Positions 1 through 9,121 of a stretch of DNA of 64,000 nt are shown here, one piece after another. The position numbers were made by a program, and so were the translations under genes. Source of the stretch: Pseudomonas kermanshahensis (GTDB lineage Bacteria; Pseudomonadota; Gammaproteobacteria; Pseudomonadales; Pseudomonadaceae); assembly GCF_014269205.2 (NCBI RefSeq), contig NZ_JABWRY020000001.1, positions 868,001 to 932,000 of the forward strand, read 5' to 3'. The notes beneath the pieces are model-generated. The model was not told where the DNA came from. It worked only from the letters and a program-made list of their open reading frames with translations, and searched no databases. The stretch's first letter is position 1, and the number at the start of each line of letters is the position of its first letter.

Positions 1-132
1 ACCCTGGAAGATGTTGGCCTGGAGATCGGCCTGACGCGTGAGCGTGTACGGCAGATCCAGGTAGAGGGGCTCAAGCGCTTGCGCGAGATCCTCGAGAAGA
101 ATGGCCTGTCTAGCGAGTCGTTGTTCCAGTAA
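1..132 (+). CDS. rpoS: RNA polymerase sigma factor RpoS (C-terminal fragment)
   Basis: The reading frame is open from the left edge and encodes the last 43 residues of a sigma-70 family protein. The visible part is region 4.2, the helix-turn-helix that contacts the -35 element, with the motif [10 protein letters not shown] followed by a short C-terminal tail ending SLFQ. The tail and the downstream order (rsmZ, fdxA, mutS) identify stationary-phase sigma S rather than RpoD or RpoH. In pseudomonads RpoS directs general stress and stationary-phase transcription. The gene is cut by the window edge, so its start and upstream signals are not visible. A strong terminator follows 20 bp after the stop. 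Confidence 0.93.
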   Translation, partial: TLEDVGLEIGLTRERVRQIQVEGLKRLREILEKNGLSSESLFQ

Positions 133-152
133 CAAGCTGTTCGCCAGCATAA

Positions 153-180
153 GACGCCCCGATAGCCTCGGGGCGTTTTT
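153..180 (+). terminator. Rho-independent terminator of rpoS
   Basis: A GC-rich hairpin (arms CGCCCCGA and TCGGGGCG, short loop) is followed directly by TTTTT, 20 bp after the rpoS stop codon. It should separate rpoS transcription from rsmZ. Confidence 0.9.
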
Positions 181-213
181 GTGTGCGCGGTGCAGCGCAG
201 AATAACGCGCCTC

Positions 214-313
214 CCTGTAGGAGCAGCCTTGTGCTGCGAAGAGGCCGGTGGCAACAGTGCAAATTCGCGGTGGGGTCACCGGCCTCTTCGCAGCACAAGG
301 CTGCTCCTACAGG
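214..313. repeat. REP pair (inverted, perfect 37-bp arms)
   Basis: Two copies of a P. putida-type REP sequence, each beginning CCTGTAGGAGCAGCC, face each other with perfectly complementary 37-bp arms at 214-250 and 277-313 and a 26-bp spacer. The same unit recurs at 20777, 40282 and 54784. Such elements are mobilised in trans by RAYT transposases and often lie between genes. No RAYT gene is present in this window. Confidence 0.9.
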
Positions 314-383
314 GGGATGCGCAGGTCAGAAGCCAGATTTGCCATCCAGCATTTGTGTACCGCGCCACCCCAGTAACATCGGG

Positions 384-401
384 TGTAAGAGATCGCTTAC
401 T
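384..401. promoter_or_regulatory. GacA upstream activating sequence for rsmZ
   Basis: The palindrome TGTAAG-N6-CTTACT matches the UAS consensus TGTAAGN6CTTACA required for GacA-dependent activation of rsm small RNAs. It lies about 190 bp upstream of the inferred rsmZ start, the usual spacing. The last base differs from consensus. Confidence 0.8.
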
Positions 402-539
402 TGTTTTGTAAGCTATCTATGCAACCAACAGTAAATCATTGTCGTTTTCAGCTCTGCCGTAATCCTAACTTACTGAAAATCATGGATTATTTGGATGTGA
501 GGAAAAGTGTCCGCGGTAATATCTTGAGAGGTGCCTCGG

Positions 540-567
540 TTGTCTCGCCCGCTGAAGTCGCTAGTAT
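540..567 (+). promoter_or_regulatory. Putative sigma-70 promoter of rsmZ
   Basis: TTGTCT at 540-545 and TAGTAT at 562-567 are separated by 16 bp and point into the rsmZ sequence. This predicts a start near 574. The position is inferred from the motif only. Confidence 0.55.
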
Positions 568-573
568 TCGAAC

Positions 574-708
574 TGTGCACACGGACATGCACAGGCTTTC
601 AGGGAGAAGGCCAAGGACATCGCAAGAAGCGATTTCATCAGGATGATGTTTGGGACAATCAGGGACTACGGAAAAAAATGTGGGCGGGTCATACCGCCCC
701 TTTTTTTT
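574..708 (+). ncRNA. rsmZ: RsmZ small regulatory RNA
   Basis: A non-coding stretch between rpoS and fdxA, the known pseudomonad location of rsmZ, carries at least six or seven GGA motifs (for example AGGGAG, AAGGAC, AGGATG, GGGAC). These are the binding sites for the translational repressors RsmA/RsmE. It ends in a hairpin (GGGCGG / CCGCCC, 682-699) followed by eight T residues. A GacA upstream box and a sigma-70 type promoter precede it. Known role: titrating Rsm proteins and so relieving repression of secondary metabolism and biofilm genes under GacS/GacA control. The 5' end is inferred from the promoter; the 3' end from the terminator. The gacS gene lies 20 kb to the right. Confidence 0.88.
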
Positions 709-722
709 GCCTGCTGAAAATG

Positions 723-747
723 AAAAAAGGCCCGAATGGGCCTTTTT
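723..747. terminator. Terminator downstream of fdxA (bidirectional)
   Basis: The hairpin AAAGGCCC / GGGCCTTT is flanked by A- and T-runs and can work in both directions. It sits 16 bp beyond the fdxA stop on the minus strand and just after the rsmZ terminator. Confidence 0.8.
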
Positions 748-762
748 CGTATCCGCGCGCTA

Positions 763-1086
763 TCAGCGCTCCAGATCTGCAATCTTGCCAGTCTTGCCAT
801 CCCACGCTTCAGCGTCCGGCAGGGCGTCCTTACGCTCGGTGATGTTTGGCCAGATTTCCGCCAGTTCGGCGTTCAGCTCGATGAAGTTTTCCATGCCCGA
901 TGGCACTTCGTCTTCCGAGAAGATGGCTTGCGCTGGGCATTCCGGCTCGCACAGTGCGCAGTCGATGCACTCGTCCGGGTGGATGACCAGGAAGTTCGGG
1001 CCTTCGTAGAAGCAGTCCACCGGACAGACTTCCACGCAGTCGGTGTATTTGCATTTGATGCAGTTGTCGGTGACGACGAAGGTCAT
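763..1086 (-). CDS. fdxA: 7Fe ferredoxin FdxA ([3Fe-4S][4Fe-4S])
   Basis: The 107-residue protein is a small cytoplasmic electron carrier. Its cysteine pattern matches the Azotobacter ferredoxin I type. C9, C17 and C50 would hold the 3Fe-4S cluster; C21, C40, C43 and C46 would hold the 4Fe-4S cluster. The length is normal for the family and the start gives the typical MTFVVTDNC opening. It is a single gene with its own terminator, oriented like mutS but separated from it by 140 bp. The redox partner is not evident from the neighbours. Location between rsmZ and mutS is conserved in Pseudomonas. Confidence 0.95.
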   Translation of the reverse strand: MTFVVTDNCIKCKYTDCVEVCPVDCFYEGPNFLVIHPDECIDCALCEPECPAQAIFSEDEVPSGMENFIELNAELAEIWPNITERKDALPDAEAWDGKTGKIADLER

Positions 1087-1226
1087 TTCTAGTTCTCTCC
1101 TCAGGCGACGGCGGCGGCCCTTCCTCTCGGGGCCGCGCGGTTTACGGGTATGTGGCTGCAGGCCAGGCTAATAACCTGCAGCACCAGCAAACCGCGGCGG
1201 ATTCTACCAGCTTGTAGTGGGCGCCG

Positions 1227-3800
1227 TTATAACAGGTTCTTTAGTTGATATAGCATTTCGATAGCTTGGCGCGGGGTCATGTCGTCCAGGTTCAGCTTAC
1301 CCAGCTTCTCGATGGCCGGGTGCGGCAGGCTGGCGAACAGATCGCTCTGGTGCGGGACGTGTGGCTCATCCTTGGCCTGCTTGCCCAGCGGCTGCTCGTG
1401 CGGCAGGCTCGCGGTTTCCAGGCGGCCCAGGTGCTCGCGGGCGCGCTGAATGACCGGGGTGGGCACGCCGGCCAGTTGTGCCACGGCCAGGCCGTAGCTT
1501 TGGCTGGCAGGGCCTGGCAGCACATGGTGCAGGAAGACGATGCGCTCGTTGTGCTCGGTGGCGTTCAGGTGCACGTTGGTCACCAACGGCTCGTTTTCCG
1601 GCAGTACAGTGAGCTCGAAGTAGTGCGTGGCGAACAGCGTGTAAGCACGCAACTGGGCCAGGCGCTCGGCGGCGGCCCAGGCCAGCGACAGGCCGTCGAA
1701 GGTGCTGGTGCCGCGGCCGACTTCGTCCATCAGCACCAGGCTGCGGTCGGTGGCGTTGTGCAGAATGTTGGCGGTTTCACTCATCTCGACCATGAAGGTC
1801 GAGCGCCCGCCGGCCAGGTCGTCACTGGAGCCGATGCGGGTGAAGATGCGGTCGACCAGCGACAGCTCGCACTGGGCTGCCGGCACGAAACTGCCGATGT
1901 GCGCCATCAGCACGATCAAGGCGGTCTGGCGCATGTAGGTAGATTTACCGCCCATGTTCGGGCCGGTAATGATCAGCATGCGGGTGCTGTTGTCCAGGTT
2001 CAGGTCGTTGGCCACGAACGGCGTGGTCAGCACCTGCTCGACCACCGGGTGACGGCCCTGGTCGATGCGCAAGCACGGCTCGTCGACGAAGCGAGGGCAG
2101 TTCAGGTCGAGGTTCAGGGCTCGCTCGGCGAGGTTGCTCAGCACGTCCAGTTCGGCCAGGGCGGCAGCGCTGTCTTGCAGCGGTGCCAGGTGGCTGATCA
2201 GGGTTTCGAGCAGGGCATCGTAAAGCATCTTCTCGCGGGCCAGGGCGCGGCTCTTGGCCGACAGTGCCTTGTCCTCGAACGCCTTGAGCTCTGGGGTGAT
2301 GAAGCGCTCCGCACCCTTGAGGGTCTGGCGGCGAATGTAGTCGCCCGGGGCTTGTTCGGCCTGCTTGGTCGGCAGCTCGATGAAGTAGCCATGCACGCGG
2401 TTGTAGCCGACCTTGAGATTGGCCAGGCCGGTACGGGCTTTTTCACGGGCTTCCAGGTCGATCAGGAACTGGCCAGCGTTCTCGCTGATCGCCAGCAACT
2501 CGTCCAGCTCATTGTCGTAGCCGGCCTTGAGCACGCCGCCGTCACGGATTACCGCGGGCGGGTTGTCGATGATCGCCCGCTCCAGCAGGCTGGCCAGCTC
2601 TGGGTAAGTGCCGGTAATGGCGGCCAGGCGCGCCAGGTGCGGGGCTTCCAGCTCGGCCATGGCGTTTTGCAGCTCGGGCAGGGCGCCGAGGGCATCACGC
2701 AGGCGTGCGAGGTCGCGTGGGCGGGCATTGCGCAGGCCGATACGGGCGAGGATCCGCTCGATATCGCCAATTTCCTTGAGCTGCGGCTGCAGTTTTTCGA
2801 AACGGTAGCCGTCGAGCAGGCAACGGATCGAATCCTGGCGCGCCTGCAGGACCTTGAGGTCACGCAGTGGGCGGTTCAGCCAGCGGGTCAGCAAGCGGCT
2901 GGCCATGGCGGTCTGGCAGCGGTCGATCACCGACTGCAGGGTATTGTCGCGCCCGCCCGCCAGGTTGACGTCCAGCTCCAGGTTGCGGCGGCTGGCGCCA
3001 TCCAGGATGACCGTGTCGTCCAGGCGCTCGTGGCGCAGGCTGCGCAGGTGCGGCAGGGCGGTGCGCTGGGTTTCCTTGGCGTAGGTCAGCAGGCAACCGG
3101 CGGCGCCGATGGCCAGGGTCAGCTTGTCGCAGCCAAAGCCTTTGAGGTCCTTGGTCGCGAATTGCTGGCACAGGGCCTTGCGCGCCGAATCGCGGTCGAA
3201 GTCCCACGGGGCGCGGCGGCGCGCACCAGGGCGTTTTTCGGCCGGCAGGTCGCGTGGCCAGTCGTCGGGGATCAGCAGTTCGACCGGGTTGAGGCGGTCG
3301 AGCTCGGCCAGCAGGTTTTCCCAGCCTTTGATCTCTTGCACGCCGAAGTTGCCACTGGTGATGTCCAGCACCGCCAGGCCAAACAGGCGTTCATCGCCCA
3401 GCAGCGCGGCAATCAGGTTGTCGCGGCGCTCGTCGAGCAGTGCTTCGTCGCTGACCGTGCCGGGGGTGATGATGCGCACCACCTGGCGCTCTACCGGGCC
3501 CTTGCTGGTTGCCGGGTCGCCAATCTGTTCGCAGATCACCACCGATTCGCCGAGCTTGACCAGTTTGGCCAGGTAGCCTTCCAGCGAATGGAACGGAATG
3601 CCGCACATGGGGATGGACTGGCCGGCCGACTGGCCGCGCGCGGTCAGGGTGATATCCAGCAGTTTTGCGGCTTTCTTCGCATCTTCGTAGAAGATCTCGT
3701 AGAAATCGCCCATGCGGTAGAACATCAGCTGGTCCGGGTGCTGGTTTTTCAGCTTCCAGTACTGCTGCATCATCGGGGTGTGTGCGGAGAGATCTGACAT
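1227..3800 (-). CDS. mutS: DNA mismatch repair protein MutS
   Basis: The 857-residue ATPase recognises base mismatches and small loops and recruits MutL. The N-terminal mismatch-wedge motif GDFYEIF is present near residue 32, with the conserved Phe and Glu that contact the mispair. The core and lever domains follow. The C-terminal ATPase has the Walker A motif GPNMGGKST near residue 615 and the conserved STFMVEM and DEVGRGTST signature regions. The C-terminus has a short tail that may mediate tetramer formation. Length is standard for gamma-proteobacteria. The gene is convergent with nothing on its 3' side except fdxA, and divergent from the glycosyltransferase-like gene. Confidence 0.97.
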   Translation of the reverse strand: MSDLSAHTPMMQQYWKLKNQHPDQLMFYRMGDFYEIFYEDAKKAAKLLDITLTARGQSAGQSIPMCGIPFHSLEGYLAKLVKLGESVVICEQIGDPATSKGPVERQVVRIITPGTVSDEALLDERRDNLIAALLGDERLFGLAVLDITSGNFGVQEIKGWENLLAELDRLNPVELLIPDDWPRDLPAEKRPGARRRAPWDFDRDSARKALCQQFATKDLKGFGCDKLTLAIGAAGCLLTYAKETQRTALPHLRSLRHERLDDTVILDGASRRNLELDVNLAGGRDNTLQSVIDRCQTAMASRLLTRWLNRPLRDLKVLQARQDSIRCLLDGYRFEKLQPQLKEIGDIERILARIGLRNARPRDLARLRDALGALPELQNAMAELEAPHLARLAAITGTYPELASLLERAIIDNPPAVIRDGGVLKAGYDNELDELLAISENAGQFLIDLEAREKARTGLANLKVGYNRVHGYFIELPTKQAEQAPGDYIRRQTLKGAERFITPELKAFEDKALSAKSRALAREKMLYDALLETLISHLAPLQDSAAALAELDVLSNLAERALNLDLNCPRFVDEPCLRIDQGRHPVVEQVLTTPFVANDLNLDNSTRMLIITGPNMGGKSTYMRQTALIVLMAHIGSFVPAAQCELSLVDRIFTRIGSSDDLAGGRSTFMVEMSETANILHNATDRSLVLMDEVGRGTSTFDGLSLAWAAAERLAQLRAYTLFATHYFELTVLPENEPLVTNVHLNATEHNERIVFLHHVLPGPASQSYGLAVAQLAGVPTPVIQRAREHLGRLETASLPHEQPLGKQAKDEPHVPHQSDLFASLPHPAIEKLGKLNLDDMTPRQAIEMLYQLKNLL

Positions 3801-3986
3801 TCAGGGCCTTACAGCGGGTGATCTGGTTGGCGATGGTAAAACCGGCAATGGTACAGGCTTTTTCATCCAGATGCAGGCGGCCGCAGTGGGGCATGTGCGC
3901 GCAGTTCGGCGGGCCATCATGGAGCTTCGTCCTTGACTGCACTAGAATGCGCGGCCTTTTTGAATGCCCCTAGCCGTGACGTAGTG

Positions 3987-5054
3987 ATGAACCTGTCCAG
4001 CCGTATCCCTTATGTAAAGCAGCAACTGATCTACCTCCTGTACGGTGATCGGCGGATTTACCAGCTGGAAGCCAAGCTCAGCATCCTCACCGCCCTGGCG
4101 CGCTGCAAGCCGGCGGAGCTGCCGGTGATTCGTGTGTTGACCGACCAGCCGCAGGCATTCGCCGGTTGGCCGGTAGAGGTGATCGCGCTGGATGACGCGA
4201 CCCTGCAGGCCTGGACCGGGGAGGGCGGCTACACCCATCGGCGCAAGGCCTGCGCCATTGCGCAAGCTGGGCAGTGGGCGGACAAGACAGTGTTCATCGA
4301 CACCGACACGGTGTTCCTGCAGTCACCGCTGAAGCTGTTTGGCCAGGTGGATGCCGGGCAGTACCTGGTGGACGAGGTCGAGATGCGCTGGGCCGAGGCG
4401 TCGCACCGTGAGGACTACCTCGGCTTCAGCGCAGGGCTTGCGCGTGCGGGCGCTGTGCCGAGCGACGACCTGCGGCTGTGCAACAGCGGTGTCCTGGGCT
4501 TCACCCGTGAGAATGCCGGCATTGCCGAACGGGCCATCCAGCGCATCGATGCATGGACGCCTTACGCCCGTGAGTTGCACACCATCGAGCAGATCGCCTT
4601 TTCGTTCGAGTTGCAGGGCGTGCAGATCAACCAGGCGCGTGGCGTGATCAGCCACTACTTTGCGATGAAGCAGTACATCCACGCCATTCTGGAGATTTTC
4701 TTCGCCCGCCACGGCGAGCGCTTTACGCCGAAGATGCCTGGCCTGGCCTTGAAGGTGCCTGCGCATCGCCCGGTGCCATCCTGGCTCAACCGCCTTTCGG
4801 TCAAGTGGAGCCTTACGCGCGTGCCCCCAGAGCTCCGGGGTGTCGGCCGCAAGCTTTTATATGGCAGTGTCATCGGCCGCGACGATTACCAGCGCGCCTG
4901 CAAGGTGGTCTGGTGGCGTTCGGCGATTGAGGACATGCGCCATTTGCGTGGCCTGGACTGGACCCAGGGCTGGCCAGCGGGCCTGCCGCGTCTTGGGCGG
5001 CGCGACGAGCGTGCGTTCAGCGCCATTGCCCGCGATAGCCTGAAGGTTTCCTGA
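3987..5054 (+). CDS. Orphan GT-A-like glycosyltransferase / hypothetical protein
   Basis: The protein has 355 residues if translation starts at the ATG at 3987; a TTG 54 bp upstream would add 18 residues of low plausibility. I recognise no named family. The first 150 residues look like a nucleotide-diphospho-sugar binding fold: after an alternation of hydrophobic strands comes FIDTDTVFLQSP near residue 104, where DTD resembles the metal-binding DxD of GT-A glycosyltransferases. A later CNSGVLGF segment (near 172) is also common in such enzymes. There is no signal peptide or clear membrane helix. No polysaccharide genes are nearby, so donor and acceptor are unknown. It lies between mutS and cinA, 54 bp upstream of the latter. 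Confidence 0.6.
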   Translation: MNLSSRIPYVKQQLIYLLYGDRRIYQLEAKLSILTALARCKPAELPVIRVLTDQPQAFAGWPVEVIALDDATLQAWTGEGGYTHRRKACAIAQAGQWADKTVFIDTDTVFLQSPLKLFGQVDAGQYLVDEVEMRWAEASHREDYLGFSAGLARAGAVPSDDLRLCNSGVLGFTRENAGIAERAIQRIDAWTPYARELHTIEQIAFSFELQGVQINQARGVISHYFAMKQYIHAILEIFFARHGERFTPKMPGLALKVPAHRPVPSWLNRLSVKWSLTRVPPELRGVGRKLLYGSVIGRDDYQRACKVVWWRSAIEDMRHLRGLDWTQGWPAGLPRLGRRDERAFSAIARDSLKVS

Positions 5055-5108
5055 AGCCGCGCCGCGCATGGGGTGGTAGGGTAGTGCGCAGTCTTCAAGG
5101 AGCCTGAC

Positions 5109-5591
5109 ATGGACCCGATCACCGCACTTTCCGCCCGCCTGGGCGAGCACCTGCGCCGCCTCAATGCCCAGGTGACCACCGCCGAATCCTGCACGGGCGG
5201 TGGCATCGCCGAGGCCATTACCCGCATCCCCGGCAGTTCGGCCTGGTTCGAGGCCGGGTACGTGACCTACTCCAATGCCCAGAAGACCCGCCAGCTGGGG
5301 GTGCCCGCGGCACTGTTCGGCCAGGTGGGGGCGGTCAGCCAGGAGGTGGTCGAAGCCATGGCCCGCGGCGCGCAGGCGGCCAGCGGCGCGCGCTTTGCGG
5401 TGGCGGTGAGCGGTGTGGCCGGGCCGGACGGTGGCTCGCCGGCAAAACCGGTGGGTACCGTGTGGCTGGCCTGGGCCGATGGCAGCCGTGTCTTCAGCGA
5501 GCGCCGCCAGTTCGACGGCGACCGTGATGCGGTGCGCCGACAAACTGTGATCGCCGCGTTAGACGGCTTGTTACAGCTTGGTGCCGAGTAA
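5109..5591 (+). CDS. pncC: Nicotinamide-nucleotide amidohydrolase PncC (CinA C-terminal domain)
   Basis: The 160-residue protein matches the stand-alone CinA C-terminal domain, which deamidates nicotinamide mononucleotide to nicotinate mononucleotide in NAD recycling. Diagnostic segments are [15 protein letters not shown] near residue 20, GYVTYSN near 50 and GVAGPDGG near 103. The N-terminal molybdopterin-like CinA domain is absent, as is usual in gamma-proteobacteria. It is transcribed in the same direction as recA. In many bacteria cinA and recA are cotranscribed, but here recA has its own LexA-controlled promoter 100 bp upstream of its start. A ribosome site (AAGGAG) precedes the ATG. Confidence 0.92.
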   Translation: MDPITALSARLGEHLRRLNAQVTTAESCTGGGIAEAITRIPGSSAWFEAGYVTYSNAQKTRQLGVPAALFGQVGAVSQEVVEAMARGAQAASGARFAVAVSGVAGPDGGSPAKPVGTVWLAWADGSRVFSERRQFDGDRDAVRRQTVIAALDGLLQLGAE

Positions 5592-5635
5592 ATCGACGAC
5601 AGGGGTTTGCGCGCGCGCTTCGCTGTGGAATAATA

Positions 5636-5651
5636 CTGGCTACTTATACAG
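5636..5651. promoter_or_regulatory. LexA (SOS) box of recA
   Basis: CTGGCTACTTATACAG fits the CTG-N10-CAG LexA operator; its reverse complement CTGTATAAGTAGCCAG is close to the gamma-proteobacterial consensus. It overlaps the -10 region of a probable promoter (TTGCGC at 5607, TAATAC at 5631), so bound LexA would block recA transcription. Confidence 0.88.
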
Positions 5652-5694
5652 GTATTCCGGCCATCAGGGCCAAGTCGAACACGTGAGGGTTTCA

Positions 5695-6762
5695 ATGGAC
5701 GACAACAAGAAACGCGCCTTGGCTGCGGCCCTGGGTCAGATCGAACGCCAATTCGGCAAAGGCGCAGTCATGCGCATGGGCGACCACGAGCGCACCGGCA
5801 TCCCGGCTATCTCCACCGGTTCCCTGGGCCTGGACATCGCCCTCGGCATTGGCGGCCTGCCAAAAGGCCGTATCGTCGAAATCTACGGCCCGGAGTCATC
5901 GGGTAAAACCACGCTGACCCTGTCGGTCATCGCCGAAGCCCAGAAGAATGGCGCCACCTGCGCCTTCGTCGACGCCGAGCATGCCCTTGACCCGGAATAC
6001 GCCGGCAAGCTGGGCGTCAATGTCGACGACCTGCTGGTGTCGCAGCCAGACACCGGTGAGCAGGCGCTGGAAATCACCGACATGCTGGTGCGCTCCAACG
6101 CGGTCGACGTGATCATCGTCGACTCCGTGGCAGCCCTGGTGCCCAAGGCCGAGATCGAAGGCGAGATGGGTGACATGCACGTAGGCCTGCAGGCTCGTCT
6201 GATGTCCCAAGCGCTGCGCAAGATCACCGGTAACATCAAGAACGCCAACTGCCTGGTCATCTTCATCAACCAGATCCGTATGAAGATCGGCGTGATGTTC
6301 GGCAGCCCGGAAACCACCACCGGCGGTAACGCCCTGAAGTTCTACGCCTCTGTGCGCCTGGACATCCGCCGTACCGGCGCGGTCAAGGAAGGCGACGAAG
6401 TGGTCGGCAGCGAAACCCGCGTCAAGATCGTCAAGAACAAGGTCTCGCCGCCGTTCCGTCAGGCCGAGTTCCAGATCCTCTACGGCAAGGGTATCTACCG
6501 CAACGGCGAAATCATCGACCTGGGTGTTTCTCAGGGGCTGGTGGAGAAGTCCGGTGCCTGGTACGCCTACCAGGGCAACAAGATTGGCCAAGGCAAAGCC
6601 AACGCCGCCAAGTACCTGGCTGAGAACCCGGCCATTGGTGCCGAGATCGAGAAGCAGATCCGCGAGAAGCTGCTCAAAGCCGGTGCTGCCGCCGAAGCGG
6701 GCAAGGCTGCCGCTGCCGAAGCCAGTGCTGACGACGTGGCTGATGCCGACGCCGGTTATTGA
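5695..6762 (+). CDS. recA: Recombinase RecA
   Basis: The 355-residue protein polymerises on single-stranded DNA, drives strand exchange and stimulates LexA self-cleavage. The start is the ATG giving MDDNKKRAL, not the upstream in-frame extension. Walker A is GPESSGKTT near residue 67, and the L2 loop region [17 protein letters not shown] is intact. The C-terminus has the alanine-rich acidic tail typical of Pseudomonas RecA. It is preceded by a LexA box and followed 21 bp later by recX. Confidence 0.98.
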   Translation: MDDNKKRALAAALGQIERQFGKGAVMRMGDHERTGIPAISTGSLGLDIALGIGGLPKGRIVEIYGPESSGKTTLTLSVIAEAQKNGATCAFVDAEHALDPEYAGKLGVNVDDLLVSQPDTGEQALEITDMLVRSNAVDVIIVDSVAALVPKAEIEGEMGDMHVGLQARLMSQALRKITGNIKNANCLVIFINQIRMKIGVMFGSPETTTGGNALKFYASVRLDIRRTGAVKEGDEVVGSETRVKIVKNKVSPPFRQAEFQILYGKGIYRNGEIIDLGVSQGLVEKSGAWYAYQGNKIGQGKANAAKYLAENPAIGAEIEKQIREKLLKAGAAAEAGKAAAAEASADDVADADAGY

Positions 6763-6783
6763 TCACTGTTGTAGATAGCGACT

Positions 6784-7254
6784 ATGTCCGCCGTACTCGA
6801 CACCCCCGTCGCCATTCGGCGGACAGCCATGGACCTGCTCGCGCGACGTGAGCATGGTCGCGTCGAGCTGACGCGCAAACTGCGTCAGCGAGGCGCTCTG
6901 GATGAGATGATCGAGCCTGAGCTCGATCGGCTCGCCGAAGAAGGGCTGCTCAGCGAAGCCCGCTACCTTGAAAGCTTCATCAGGTACCGCTCCAATTCCG
7001 GCTATGGCCCTGCGCGTATACGCGAAGAACTGGGCCAGCGTGGCCTGGACCGTGGCGATATCGATCAGGCGTTACGGGAAAGCGGTGTGGATTGGGCGCA
7101 GCGTTTGATGGATGTCTGGCAACGCAAGTTTGCCGGGCAACGCCCGCATGACCCCCGCAGCCGTGCCCAGCAAACCCGATTCCTTGCCTACCGTGGGTTC
7201 TCCCTGGAAATGATCGGCCGCCTGCTCAGTGGTCGGGATCTCGACGACTACTAA
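6784..7254 (+). CDS. recX: Regulatory protein RecX
   Basis: The 156-residue protein is composed of tandem three-helix repeats and is rich in Arg, Glu and Leu. The opening [19 protein letters not shown] and the central [16 protein letters not shown] are characteristic of RecX, which binds RecA filaments and limits their growth. It lies 21 bp after recA, so it is probably cotranscribed and induced by SOS. Length is typical. Confidence 0.93.
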   Translation: MSAVLDTPVAIRRTAMDLLARREHGRVELTRKLRQRGALDEMIEPELDRLAEEGLLSEARYLESFIRYRSNSGYGPARIREELGQRGLDRGDIDQALRESGVDWAQRLMDVWQRKFAGQRPHDPRSRAQQTRFLAYRGFSLEMIGRLLSGRDLDDY

Positions 7255-7383
7255 AACGGTGTGAGAGCCGGCTTCGCCGGTGAACGAGGGCACGCCAGTC
7301 CCCACAGGTGCGCCGCTAGACTTGGAGGTTACACAGTTCGGGTGGGAGCAACTGTCTTGCGCAATTTCTAAAAATTGACGCAC

Positions 7384-7468
7384 GTGGGAGCGGGCTTGCC
7401 CCGCGAACACCGGCGAAGCCGGTGCCATGCACCGCGTAGCCCCATTCGCGGGACAAGCCCGCTCCCAC
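7384..7468. repeat. REP pair (GTGGGAGCGGGCTTG type)
   Basis: Two facing copies begin GTGGGAGCGGGCTTG and end in its complement. This is a different REP subfamily from the GTAGGAGCAGCC type. It fills the gap between the convergent genes recX and the LOG-family gene and could act as a bidirectional terminator. Confidence 0.85.
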
Positions 7469-7484
7469 AAGGTAGCTGTAAGCC

Positions 7485-8603
7485 TCAACTAACCTTCAAC
7501 GCCTCCCTGGCCCGCTGAGTCGTGTGCATAGGCTGAGGCTTGGCCCAGTTCTCTGGCAGGTTGATAAAGTCCACCAGTTCGCGCAGGCGGCCCTGGTCGC
7601 GGCCGTTGAAGGCGAACGACAACCGAGTCAGATGGCTGAAATTACCCACCTCGTGTTCCGCGCCGCTGTCGGCGTGCTGGTGGTATTTGCCGCTCAGGCG
7701 CAAATCGGCGAAGCCCTCCTGGATGTCGTACAGCGCCGCCTCGCTGAGCGGGTGATGCATGCGGATCACGAATTGGTTTTTCAGCCAGCGGCTGGAGTGG
7801 TAGTTGCTGTAGAACTGGTTGATTTCCTCCACCGCCTCATCGGCGCTGTGCACCAGGCGCACCAGCTTGAGGTCGCTGGGCAGGATGTAGCGGTTTTCTT
7901 CGAGCTGACGGCTGATGAAATCGAGGCAGTCGCGCCAGAAGGTACCCCCGGGTGAGTCAAGCAACACCACCGGCACCAGCGGGCTCTTGCCGGTCTGTAT
8001 CAGCGTGAGCACTTCGAGTGCTTCATCCAGCGTGCCGAAGCCGCCAGGGCAGAGCACCAGCCCATCAGCCTCCTTGACGAAGAACAACTTGCGAATGAAG
8101 AAGAAGTGGAACGGCAGCAGTTTGTCGGTGCCGTCCACCGTGGGGTTGGCATGCTGTTCGAACGGCAGGGTGATGTTGAAGCCCAGGCTGTGATCGCTGC
8201 CGGCCCCTTCATGCGCTGCCGCCATGATGCCGCCGCCAGCGCCGGTGATGACCATCAGGTCGGAGCGTGCCAGGGTGGCGCCCAGTTCACGGGCCAAGGC
8301 GTACATCGGGTGTTCCAGCGGGGTTCGGGCCGAGCCGAACACCGTGACCTTGCGACGGCCCTTGTAGCGCTCCAGGGCGCGGAATGAATGATCAAGCTCG
8401 CGCAGCGCCTGCAGGGTGATCTTGGCGCTCCAGCGATCCGTGTCGTCGTGGGCCATGCGCAGGATGGTCAGCATCATGTCCCGGTACAGCGGCAAGTTGG
8501 GGCTGTTTGGTGCAACCAGTTGCAGCTGTTCGTCAATCTTGCTCAGGTCGATGTTGTTGTCCCTGAAGTGATTGAACAACAGCTCGTTGGGTTGGTAAGG
8601 CAT
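7485..8603 (-). CDS. LOG / TIGR00730-family Rossmann-fold protein (PpnN-like nucleotide nucleosidase)
   Basis: The 372-residue protein has the family signature PGGFGTLDEALE near residue 190, preceded by a GAGGGIMAAAHEGA nucleotide-binding segment. Such proteins were long annotated as lysine decarboxylases; characterised members are nucleotide 5'-monophosphate nucleosidases. It is longer than plant LOG-type enzymes (about 200 residues) and shorter than E. coli PpnN (about 450), so the N- and C-terminal extensions are only partly PpnN-like. A good ribosome site (GAAGGAGACG) precedes the ATG. The substrate is inferred. It is a single gene, convergent with recX. Confidence 0.8.
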   Translation of the reverse strand: MPYQPNELLFNHFRDNNIDLSKIDEQLQLVAPNSPNLPLYRDMMLTILRMAHDDTDRWSAKITLQALRELDHSFRALERYKGRRKVTVFGSARTPLEHPMYALARELGATLARSDLMVITGAGGGIMAAAHEGAGSDHSLGFNITLPFEQHANPTVDGTDKLLPFHFFFIRKLFFVKEADGLVLCPGGFGTLDEALEVLTLIQTGKSPLVPVVLLDSPGGTFWRDCLDFISRQLEENRYILPSDLKLVRLVHSADEAVEEINQFYSNYHSSRWLKNQFVIRMHHPLSEAALYDIQEGFADLRLSGKYHQHADSGAEHEVGNFSHLTRLSFAFNGRDQGRLRELVDFINLPENWAKPQPMHTTQRAREALKVS

Positions 8604-8906
8604 TCAACGTCTCCTTCTGCAGCAAAACCTCTGACCGGGTCGATGGTGTGTCCCGGCCGCGACACTGCGTGCGTCGCTGGCTGCTCAGGCTCGAGTGTGT
8701 ATCCCGAGCGTTGCAGTAGGCCTTCAAGGCCATGGTGCAGTGGCAAAAATCCATCTGGGCGTTTTTGGCGCTCTCGCTATCAATCTAGACCGTTGCGCCT
8801 GATCGTGCCGAAGTGATGGCGAACGCCGCTCGTCGGCGCGCAGCCTATGGGGGTGAGGGTTTGATTAACTGGGAAAGCGAATCGTATCGATGCAGGAGGT
8901 GGCGGT
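8604..8906. other. Intergenic region without a recognisable gene
   Basis: About 300 bp lies between the divergent LOG-family gene and the small antitoxin-like gene. It should hold both promoters. The only clear signal I see is the strong ribosome site GCAGGAGG just before 8907. No convincing ORF, hairpin or repeat is present. Confidence 0.5.
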
Positions 8907-9119
8907 ATGCATCGCTTGACCATCGAAGTGGACCGGCAGTTGTATCAGCAGCTGGAACATGCAGCTCAGGTGCATCACCTGAGCCTTGAGGCAGAGTGCC
9001 GTCGCAGGCTTTCGGGGCTGGAGTGCCAGTCACGCTACCTGCAAGCGCTTCTGGCAGAGTTGCGCGCCGATGCCGAGGAGGAGCAGTGGCGCGCCCCTGA
9101 TGACCACCCCGTGGTCTAG
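8907..9119 (+). CDS. Orphan FitA-like ribbon-helix-helix protein
   Basis: The 70-residue protein opens with LTIEVDRQLYQQLEHAAQ and continues HHLSLEAECRRRL. This is the pattern of FitA/StbC-type antitoxins: a short beta strand that pairs in the dimer, then two helices with a conserved SLEAE segment. These proteins normally bind DNA and neutralise a PIN-domain VapC/FitB toxin encoded directly downstream. Here the downstream gene is on the opposite strand and encodes an exported protein, so no toxin partner is visible. An ideal AGGAGG site lies 8 bp before the ATG, which supports real translation. It may be a stranded antitoxin or an independent regulator. Confidence 0.7.
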   Translation: MHRLTIEVDRQLYQQLEHAAQVHHLSLEAECRRRLSGLECQSRYLQALLAELRADAEEEQWRAPDDHPVV

Positions 9120-9121
9120 GT

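Noticed and set aside
214..313. REP clusters considered as a CRISPR array
   Set aside because: Copies are inverted pairs scattered through the window, not direct repeats with regular spacers, and there are no cas genes.
181..434. Short frames across the REP pair near rpoS
   Set aside because: They run through the palindromic repeat and the rsmZ upstream region and are explained by it.
1266..3797. An 843-codon open frame on the plus strand opposite mutS
   Set aside because: It is the antisense of mutS; its low-complexity Gln/Val/Ala/Gly composition follows from GC-rich codon bias, and mutS has full family motifs.
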